In this document: positions 1 to 8,600 of the stretch, one piece after another
Layout of the letters: every line of letters begins with the position of its first letter
Position numbering within the stretch: position 1 is the stretch's first letter
Source: Aromatoleum evansii
Lineage (GTDB): Bacteria > Pseudomonadota > Gammaproteobacteria > Burkholderiales > Rhodocyclaceae
DNA: 64,000 bases
NCBI RefSeq assembly: GCF_012910805.1
Contig: NZ_WTVK01000020.1
Span: forward strand, 27,825 to 91,824
Direction of reading: 5' to 3'
Notes under the pieces: model-generated
The model's input: only the letters and a program-made list of their open reading frames with translations
Database searches by the model: none
Told to the model about the DNA's origin: nothing
Translations under genes and position numbers: made by a program

Positions 1-2
1 AT

Positions 3-824
3 CGCGGCCGCATCGAGCGGACCGACATACGTGTGAGCGACGACGGCATGACGCGCCGGGTTGGCCTTGTCGTGCAGATGGTCGAGGAGCCGGAGCCGTT
101 GCGTGGCATGGTGATGATCGTTTTCGCAGAGCTGCCGCCGCTGCCCGAAACCCAATTGGGGGGGCGCCGGACACCGCGCAATGCGCGGCACGCCGAACTG
201 GAGCGCGAGCTGCAGCAGGCGCGCGATGAAATCCGCACGCTGCGTGAGGAGATGCAGACCTCGCAGGAAGAACTCAAGTCGGCCAACGAGGAATTGCAGT
301 CGACCAACGAGGAGCTGCAGTCGACCAACGAGGAACTCACGACTTCGAAAGAAGAGATGCAGTCGCTCAATGAGGAATTGCAAACGGTGAACATCGAGCT
401 GCAGTCGAAGGTCGATGACCTGTCGTGCGCCAACAACGACATGCAGAATCTGCTCAACAGCACGGAAATCGCCACCGTTTTCCTCGACAGCCGGCTCAAT
501 GTCCGTCGCTTCACGCCGTTGGCGACGCGCATCATCAAGCTCATCGCCGCCGATGCCGGGCGTCCGTTGTCGGATCTCGCGACCGATCTCGACTACCCGG
601 CGCTGGAAGATGATGCCCGCGAGGTGCTCCGCACGCTGATGTTCTCGGAGAAGCAGATCGCCACACGCGACGGCCGCTGGTTCACCGTGCGCATCATGCC
701 GTATCGAACCATGGACAACGTCATCGAGGGTGTCGTCATCACCTTCATCGACATCAGCGTGGCCAAGCGCCTGGAGGCCGAGCTGCGCGCGGCGGCGGTG
801 GAGGGGGGCGGAACTGCGCACTGA
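3..824 (+). CDS. CheB/CheR-type fusion protein, C-terminal coiled coil and PAS domain (5' truncated by window)
   Basis: The frame is open to the left edge, so this is the C-terminal part of a longer gene. After a short stretch resembling the end of a CheR methyltransferase domain there is a long Glu/Gln-rich coiled coil with the repeated phrase EELQSTNEELQSTNEEL. A PAS domain follows (LLNSTEIATVFLDSRLNVRRF, ending in VVITFIDIS). This coiled coil plus PAS arrangement is characteristic of the large CheB-CheR-PAS fusions that signal through methylation and an attached kinase or PAS module. The ATG/GTG codons near the left edge are internal. The catalytic parts lie outside the window, so the specific role cannot be judged. 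Confidence 0.8.
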   Translation, partial: RGRIERTDIRVSDDGMTRRVGLVVQMVEEPEPLRGMVMIVFAELPPLPETQLGGRRTPRNARHAELERELQQARDEIRTLREEMQTSQEELKSANEELQSTNEELQSTNEELTTSKEEMQSLNEELQTVNIELQSKVDDLSCANNDMQNLLNSTEIATVFLDSRLNVRRFTPLATRIIKLIAADAGRPLSDLATDLDYPALEDDAREVLRTLMFSEKQIATRDGRWFTVRIMPYRTMDNVIEGVVITFIDISVAKRLEAELRAAAVEGGGTAH

Positions 825-950
825 ACCACCGGGACCACATTGCCCGGCACCGAGCGCTCGCGGCTGATCGGTCGGCGCTTCAAGCGGCTTGTCGCGCCCG
901 ACCGTCATCCCCGTGTCCCTGATTGCAAATCTGCTCGCGGGACGGCGGCG

Positions 951-972
951 GTCTGTACGCCAGCGCACAGAC
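951..972. promoter_or_regulatory. palindromic operator, stress-regulon motif copy 1
   Basis: Near-perfect palindrome GTCTGTACG-N4-CGCACAGAC, 90 bp upstream of the first BON gene. It is the best-conserved copy of a motif found in front of many stress genes in the first 34 kb. The outer TGT...ACA spacing (16 bp) equals that of Crp-type sites. Confidence 0.65.
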
Positions 973-1062
973 GCCGCGTCCGGCGAGGGTCAGGATCCTG
1001 TCGTCACGGTGCCGGTATCAAGAAGCAAGTGGTGCACGTTCATGCCTTCCGGAGGATCAATC

Positions 1063-1377
1063 ATGAAACAACTCGGCAAGTATCTTTCCGCATTTTTCCT
1101 GGCGCTGACGCTGGTAACCGCAGTGGGGTGCTCGTCGACGCCGAAACAGGAAGGGACCGGAGAGTACATCGACGACACCGTCATCACCACGAAGGTGAAG
1201 GCGGCCATCCTCGATGAGCCCTCTCTCAAGGTCGCCGAGATCAACGTCGAGACCTTCAAGGGCGTGGTGCAATTGAGCGGTTTCGTCGCATCGCAGGCTG
1301 CGGTTAGCAAGGCGGGCGAGGTGGCACGCGGCGTCCGGGGCGTGAAGGCGGTGAAGAATGACCTTCGGTTGAAATGA
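1063..1377 (+). CDS. BON domain lipoprotein (copy 1)
   Basis: A 104-residue secreted lipoprotein with a signal peptide ending in the lipobox TAVGC, then one BON domain (about residues 35-104, with the VKAAILDEPSLK and VVQLSGFV motifs). BON domains occur in OsmY-like periplasmic proteins and are thought to bind membranes or phospholipids under stress. The ATG at 1063 is chosen because GGAGG lies at 1051-1055 and the lipobox then falls at a normal distance; a longer frame upstream has no support. A near-identical paralogue lies at 19436. The operator at 951-972 sits in its promoter region. An AI-2E permease follows after 13 bp, suggesting co-transcription. Confidence 0.9.
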   Translation: MKQLGKYLSAFFLALTLVTAVGCSSTPKQEGTGEYIDDTVITTKVKAAILDEPSLKVAEINVETFKGVVQLSGFVASQAAVSKAGEVARGVRGVKAVKNDLRLK

Positions 1378-1390
1378 AGGGTGATCGTGC

Positions 1391-2599
1391 GTGTCCGAAC
1401 GCCACGGTACGAGGCCCGTGCCACTAGCGGCGGACGCTCCGACTGAAGCGCCTGTACAGCCGGAACCGTCGGGCGGTGAGGAAAGCGGTGATGCCGCTCC
1501 GCCTGCCCGCGCGGTTACGTGCGCGTCCGACGTGCGCGGCGTATCGCTGGCCATCCTCACCACCATCGCGGTGGTGTTCGCATTGGAGTGGGCACAGGGC
1601 TTCATCATATCGATGCTGCTTGGGATCCTTTTCGCCTACACGCTGAACCCTCTCGTCGTGTGGCTCGAGTGCATCCGGATCCCGCGTGTGGTCGGGACCG
1701 TCGTGGTGATGCTGGCAGTCGTATGCGCGCTCGTGCTGGGGACCTATTCGTTGCGCGGGCAGATGCAGACGATCCTCGATCAGGTGCCCGAGGCGGTGAG
1801 CAGCGTGTCGGCCGGTTTCGCCAGTCTGCGCAAAGGCGAGGCCAGCACCATGCAGAAGGTCCAGACTGCCGCAGCCGAGATCGAGAAGGCGACGAGTGCG
1901 GCGTCCGCGCCCAGACAGCCGGCGACGCGTGTCGTCATCGATCCGCCCGGTTTCAAGCTCGGCAATTTTCTGTGGGCAGGTTCCATGGGCGCGGCGGGGG
2001 TAATCGGCCAGGCGTCCATGGTGCTGTTCCTGACTTTCTTTCTGCTGTTGTCCGGGGACACCTTCAAGCGAAAGCTGGTGCGCCTCACCGGGCCATCGCT
2101 GTCGAGCCGGAAGATCACCATACACATCCTCGACGACATCAATGCATCCATCCAGCGCTACATGTTCATGCTCCTGGCGACCAACGTGCTGCTAGGGCTG
2201 CTTACGTGGATTGCGTTGCGCTGGATCGGTCTCGGCAACGCCGGCGCCTGGGCCGTGGCCGCCGGAATGCTGCACGTGATTCCGTACTTCGGTCCGGCCG
2301 TCACTGCCGCCGGCATCGGCATGGCGGCCTTCATGCAGTTCGACTCTCTGTCGACGGCCTTGCTGGTGGCCGGGGCTTCAGTGGCGATCGCCACCTTCGT
2401 CGGGACCTTCGTGACCACCTGGATGACGGGCCGCATCGCCAGGATGAACACGGCCGCGGTCTTCGTCTCGCTGCTGTTCTGGGCGTGGCTATGGGGCGTC
2501 TGGGGCTTGCTGTTGAGCATTCCGATCACCGTCATCGTGAAAGTGGTGGCGCAGCACGTGGAGCAACTCGAGTCGGTGGCGGAGTTGCTTGGGGAGTAG
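1391..2599 (+). CDS. AI-2E family transporter (PerM/YdiK-like permease)
   Basis: A 402-residue polytopic inner-membrane protein with GTG start. The first 50 residues are a Pro/Ala-rich cytoplasmic tail. Paired membrane segments follow (about residues 50-110), then a soluble loop rich in Ala/Glu, and a C-terminal half with the family signature around VIPYFGPAVTAAGIG and several hydrophobic helices. The family includes exporters of quorum signals and Na+/H+ antiporters; the substrate here is unknown. It follows the BON lipoprotein closely and its end touches the start region of the cyclic glucan synthase, so BON, permease and glucan synthase may form one envelope operon. The C-terminal remnant of a second family member lies at 20830-21039. 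Confidence 0.88.
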   Translation: MSERHGTRPVPLAADAPTEAPVQPEPSGGEESGDAAPPARAVTCASDVRGVSLAILTTIAVVFALEWAQGFIISMLLGILFAYTLNPLVVWLECIRIPRVVGTVVVMLAVVCALVLGTYSLRGQMQTILDQVPEAVSSVSAGFASLRKGEASTMQKVQTAAAEIEKATSAASAPRQPATRVVIDPPGFKLGNFLWAGSMGAAGVIGQASMVLFLTFFLLLSGDTFKRKLVRLTGPSLSSRKITIHILDDINASIQRYMFMLLATNVLLGLLTWIALRWIGLGNAGAWAVAAGMLHVIPYFGPAVTAAGIGMAAFMQFDSLSTALLVAGASVAIATFVGTFVTTWMTGRIARMNTAAVFVSLLFWAWLWGVWGLLLSIPITVIVKVVAQHVEQLESVAELLGE

Positions 2600-2663
2600 G
2601 TGGGCCTTCGCGCGATGCGACGTGCTTCAACGAGATTTCATCTTTCGGAAAAAGGCCCTTGAA

Positions 2664-5600
2664 TTGAACGCTGGCACGAAGCTCTCCACCTATTTGCAGC
2701 AGTTCAAGGCGCGGTTCCGGGGACGCGTGTGGCCACGGATTTCGCCTGACGAGGAACCGCCGCTGCGCTCGGAGTTGTTCAGCGCCGACCAGATGGAGCA
2801 GCATGGCAAGGCGCTCGCCGCTTCGCACCGGCTGGCACCGGGCCGCGCCCCGGATCAGCTCCTGGGGCGGCTGGCAGCGAACGAAACGGCCCTTGTCGAA
2901 GTGTGCACGCTGCTGACGGCGGCGGTGACGGAGAACCGCCGGATTACGCCGGCCGGGGATTGGCTGCTCGACAATTTCTATCTCATCGAAGAGCAGATCC
3001 GCACCGCCAAGCGGCATCTGCCGAAGGGTTACAGCCGCGAATTGCCACGGCTGGACGACGGTGCATCGGGGCCGCTGGCCGCACGTCCGCGTGTCTATGA
3101 CATTGCGCTGGAGGCGGTGGCGCATGGCGATGGCCGCGTGGATACCGAAAGTCTCAGCCGCTTCGTCGCGGCCTACCAGAGTGTCACGGCCCTCAAGCTG
3201 GGCGAATTGTGGGCCGTCCCGATCATGTTGCGGCTGGCCGTGATCGAGAATCTGCGTCGCGTCGGCGTGCGCATCGCAACCGGGTGGGCGGAGCGAGACC
3301 TGGCCGATTCCTGGGCGGACCAGATGACGGCGACCGCTGAAAGCGATCCGAAGAGCCTGATTCTGGTGATCGCGGACATGGCGCGTTCGGATCCGCCAAT
3401 GGTCAGCGCGTTCGTCGCCGAACTCGCGCGCCGCCTGCAGGGGAGGGGGCCCGCGCTGGCCTTGCCCTTGACCTGGATCGAGCAGCGTCTTGCCGAGTCG
3501 GGCCTGACGATTGAGCAGCTGGTGCAGGCGGAGAACCAGCAGCAGGCTGCCGATCAGGTCTCGATCAGCAACAGCATCGGAAGCCTCCGTGTTCTGGGTG
3601 CGATGGACTGGCGCGAGTTCGTCGAGAGCATGAGCATCGTCGAGCAGACATTGTTGCAGGACCCGGCCGGCGTCTATGGCCGGATGGATTTTGCGACGCG
3701 CGATAATTATCGCCATGCGACCGAACGGATAGCGCGAAAAGGCCGTTTGACCGAGGGCGAAGTAGCCCGCAAGGCGATCGAACTGGCCCGTGCGGGGGCG
3801 GCGGTCGAGGCCGACAGCGGGCGTGCCGATCGTGCGGCGCATGTCGGTTTCTACCTCATCGACAAGGGCTTGCCGGCGCTCGAGCAGGTGGCGGAAGTCG
3901 GCCTTTCCGGGCTCGATGCCTTGCGCAGGGTGGCAGGTAGCCTGCCCTTGCTGCCGTATCTGGGTGCAATCGCGCTGATCACGCTCGTCGTTGCCGGCGG
4001 GCTGCTGGCGCGCGCATCCGGCGCCGGATTATCGGTGTGGGTGCTGCTGCCGGTCGGCATCGTCTCGGTGCTGGCTGTGAGTCAGTTGGCAGTGGCGATG
4101 GTGAACTGGTTGGCAACCCTGCTGGTGGCGCCGCATCCGCTGCCCCGGATGGATTTCTCGAAAGGCATCCCGCCGCAATCGCGCACGCTGGTGGTGGTCC
4201 CGACCATGCTCACGAGTGCGCAAAATGTCGAGGATCTGGTCGAGGCGCTGGAGGTCAGGTTTCTGGCCAATCGCGATGCGAACCTGCATTTCGCCCTGTT
4301 GACCGATTTCCTTGATGCGCAGCAGGAGTCGCTCCCCGAGGATGGCCCGCTGAAGGAGTTGGCCCGGACGCGGATCGAAGAGTTGAACGAGAAATACGGG
4401 GGTGCGCGCGCCGGGGGCGATATCTTTTCCCTCTTCCACCGTTCGCGGCGATGGAATCCGCAGGAGCTGGTCTGGATGGGGCATGAGCGCAAGCGCGGCA
4501 AGCTCGCGGACCTGAACGCGCTGCTGCGCGGGAAGGTGCGCGGTGCCGACGGGGATCGCTTTGCGCTCATCGTCGGTAATACCGCGGTCCTGTCCGGCGT
4601 GAAGTACGTCATCACGCTGGATACGGATACGCAGTTGCCGCGCGATACGGCGCGGCAATTTGTCGGTGCCATGGCGCACCCGTTGAATCGTGCCTGCTAC
4701 GACACGGACAAGCGGCGCATGAGCGATGGCTATGCCATCCTGCAGCCGCGCGTGTCGGTGAGCCTGCCGGGGACCAACCGCTCGCGCTACGCGCGGCTGT
4801 ATGGTGGGGAGCCGGGCATCGACCCGTATACGCGCGCCGTCTCGGATGTCTATCAGGACGTGTTCGGCGAAGGCTCCTTCATCGGCAAGGGGATCTATGA
4901 CGTCGATGCGTTCGAGCAGGCGCTCGACGGGCGCTTCCCTGAAAACTGCATCCTCAGTCACGATCTTCTCGAGGGATGTTATGCACGCGCGGGGCTGTTG
5001 AGCGATGTGCAGGTGTACGAGGATTACCCGGCCCGCTACAGCGCCGATGTGAGCCGCCGCCATCGCTGGATTCGTGGCGATTGGCAACTGGCGGGATGGC
5101 TGTTGCGGCGCGTCCCGGACGAGGGTGCGCACCGACGGCCGAACCCGCTGTCGCTGCTGTCGCAGTGGAAACTCGCCGACAACCTGAGGCGCAGCCTCGT
5201 CCCGGCGGCACTGACGCTGCTGTTGTTGTCCGGATGGACACTCATGGCGACGGCGTGGCTGTGGACCCTGGCTGTGATCGGCGTCCTGCTGATTCCATCC
5301 TTGTGCGCCGCGATGCTCGATCTGTTGCGCAAGCCTGACGAGGTGCTGATACGCCAGCACCTCGCTGCCGTCGCCCAGTCGACCGCGCGACGCTTGATGC
5401 AGGCGGCGTTCGAACTGGCGTGTCTGCCGTACGAGGCCTGGTTCAGCCTGGATGCCATCGTGCGCACGGCCTGGCGGATGCGGGTCGTTCGCCGCCGGTT
5501 GCTGGAATGGAAACCGTCGAGCGAAGTCGAGCGTGAGTTGGGCGGGCGTGGCAGCGGCGACCTCGCCGCGTGCTGGCGATCGATGTGGGCGGGTCCCGCC

Positions 5601-8600
5601 ACGGCGGCGCTGACGGCGATCTATCTGGCGGCAGAGTCGCCGACGGTGCTGGCGGTGGCGGGACCGATTCTGCTGTTGTGGTTCGCGTCACCCGGCATCG
5701 CATGGTGGGTCAGCCGGCCGCTGGCGCGTCGCAGTGCGGCCCTGACGGCTGAACAGACCATGTTCCTGCGCACGCTCGCGCGCCGCACCTGGGCGTTCTT
5801 CGACACCTTCGTCGGCGCGGACGACCATTGGCTGCCGCCTGACAATTATCAGGAGTATCGCGTTGCCGCGGTCGCCCATCGCACGTCGCCGACCAATATC
5901 GGGATGGCGTTGCTGGCGAATCTGTCCGCGTACGACTTCGGCTACATCCCGGCCGGACAGCTCATCGAGCGCACGACGAATACCCTGCGCACGATGGACG
6001 CGCTGGAGCGGCACCGGGGGCACTTCTACAACTGGTACGACACGCAGTCGCTGCTGCCCTTGCCGCCACTGTATGTCTCGACGGTGGACAGCGGCAACCT
6101 CGCCGGCCACCTGCTGACCTTGCGTGCGGGGCTGCTCGCGTTGGCCGATGACAAGGTACTGGCGGGGCGGCTGTTCGACGGCTTGAGCGACACGTTCAGG
6201 ATCCTTGCGGACCTTGCCAACGCAATGGACCGGGGGGCAGCCGGATCGGTGGCGGAGTTCAGGAACACCCTCGAAGCGTTGTCCGCAGCGCCTCCGGGCA
6301 CGCTCGCAGCGGCGCGATCGACGCTCGTGCGCTTGGCGACCGGGGCCGCCGAACTCGCCAAGCGCGTCGTCGTGAGCCCCGATGTCGGGGACGATTCGGC
6401 GCCCGAGCGCGACGCGAAGACGATGGAAGCGCAGGAGTGGGCGCAGGCGCTCGAGCGGCAATGCCAGGAGGCGCTGGACGAGTTGAGTTTTCTCGCCCCG
6501 TGGCTGGCGCTGCCGGCGCCACCGGACGGCCTGGAGGCGCAGGGCGCTGAACCGGTCGCCGAATGTGTCGCCGAATGTGTCGACCTGAGCGGAATCCCGA
6601 CCCTGCGTGAACTGGCGACGGCAGGGAGCGTCCGTGCACAGGACAGGATCGCGGCCATCGAACGCCTGGCACTGCAATGCGGCGAACTGGCCCAGATGGA
6701 CTATGAGTTCCTGTTCGACAAGACGCGGCACCTGCTGACCATCGGTTACAACGTCGAAGAGCGCCGACTGGATTCGAGTTACTACGACCTGCTGGCGTCC
6801 GAGGCGCGCCTGTGCAGTTTCGTGGCGATTGCCCAGGGACAGGTGTCGCAGGAAAGCTGGTTCACCCTCGGGCGCCTGCTCACCGGCACCGGTGGCGAGC
6901 CGGTCCTGCTGTCGTGGAGCGGCTCGATGTTCGAGTACCTGATGCCGCTGCTGGTGATGCCCACGTACGACAACACGCTGCTCGACCAGACCTGCAAGGC
7001 CGCGGTGGCGCGCCAGATCGAGTACGGTTTCCAGCGCGGCGTCCCGTGGGGTATTTCGGAGTCCGGCTACAACACCGTCGACATGCATCTCAATTACCAG
7101 TACCGCGCCTTCGGCGTGCCGGGCCTGGGACTCAAGCGCGGGTTGGCTGACGATCTGGTCATCGCGCCCTATGCCTCGGTGCTCGCGCTGATGGTGGCGC
7201 CCGAGGAGGCCTGCCTGAATCTGCAGCGCCTCGCGGGCGAGGGCTTCCTCGGCAAGTTCGGCTTCTTCGAGGCGATCGACTATACGCCGGCACGCCAGCG
7301 TCGCGGGCAATCGCACGTGGTGGTGCGCTCCTTCATGGCCCACCACCAGGGCATGAGCCTGCTGGCGCTGGCTTACCTGCTGCAGGATCGCCCGATGCAG
7401 CGGCGTTTCGAGTCGGACCGCCTGTTCCAGGCTGTCATGCTGCTACTGCAGGAGCGCATCCCGAAAGCCGCGGCCTTGTTTGCGCACACGGCGCAGCTGT
7501 CCGACGTGCGCGCGACGTCGGTCGCCGCGGAAACGCAGATCCGGGTGTTCACGACGCCCGATACGCCGATCCCCGAGGTGCAGCTGCTGTCGAACGGCCG
7601 CTATCACGTGATGCTCACCAATGCGGGCGGCGGCTACAGCCGCTGGAAGGACCTCGCCGTCACGCGCTGGCGTGAAGACGGCACGTGCGACAACCGGGGC
7701 ACGTTCTGCTACGTCCGCGAAGTCACGAGCGGGGCGAACGGTGATTTCTGGTCGAACAGCTATCAGCCGACGCTCAAGCGACCGACGAGTTACGAGGCGA
7801 TCTTCTCCGAAGGGCGCGCCGAATTTCGCCGCCGTGACCCGGTCAGCACCGGCGAAGGCGCTGCCGATGGCGATTTCGAGACCTACACCGAGATCGTCGT
7901 GTCGCCGGAGGACGATATCGAGCTTAGGCGCGTGCGCATCACGAATCGGTCGGAACGGCGCAGGGAAGTCGAGGTCACCAGTTACGCCGAAGTGGTGATC
8001 GCGCCTGCGGCCGCCGACGCGCTTCATCCGGCCTTCAGCAATCTCTTCGTGCAGACCGAGATCGTGCGCGAGCGGTGCGCGATCCTGTGCACGCGCAGGC
8101 CCCGATCTGCCGGCGAGCAGGCGCCGTGGATGCTGCACCTGATGGCGGTGCATGGTGCGCACGTCAGCGCCGTGTCCTACGAGACCGATCGCCTGCGCTT
8201 CATCGGCCGCACGAGAAGCGCTGCCGATCCGCTGGCGATGCGCGACCCGGGACCGCTCTCGGACACCGACGGCTCGGTGCTGGACCCGATCGTCGCCATC
8301 CGTCATCGCGTCACGCTCGATCCGGAACAGTCGGTCACGATCGACATCGTGTCGGGCATCACCGACACCCGCGACATGGCCGTGAGCCTGGTCGAGAAAT
8401 ACCAGGACCGCCATCTCGCGGACCGCGTCTTCGACCTGACGTGGACCCACAGCCAGGTGGTGCTGCGGCAGCTCAACGCCAGCGAGGCCGACGCGCAACT
8501 GCATGCGCGCCTGGCCGGTTCGGTCATCCACGCCAACGCCTCGCTGCGCGCCGACCCGGCGGTGCTCATCAAGAATCGCCGCGGACAGTCGGGCTTATGG

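Noticed and set aside
951..972. LexA/SOS box (CTGT...ACAG)
   Set aside because: The spacing between CTGT and ACAG is 10, not the 8 of the gammaproteobacterial LexA box, and the linked genes are not DNA-repair genes.
2532..3842. Minus-strand ORF of 436 codons opposite the glucan synthase
   Set aside because: Shadow of a strongly supported coding frame; His/Arg-rich composition typical of antisense frames.
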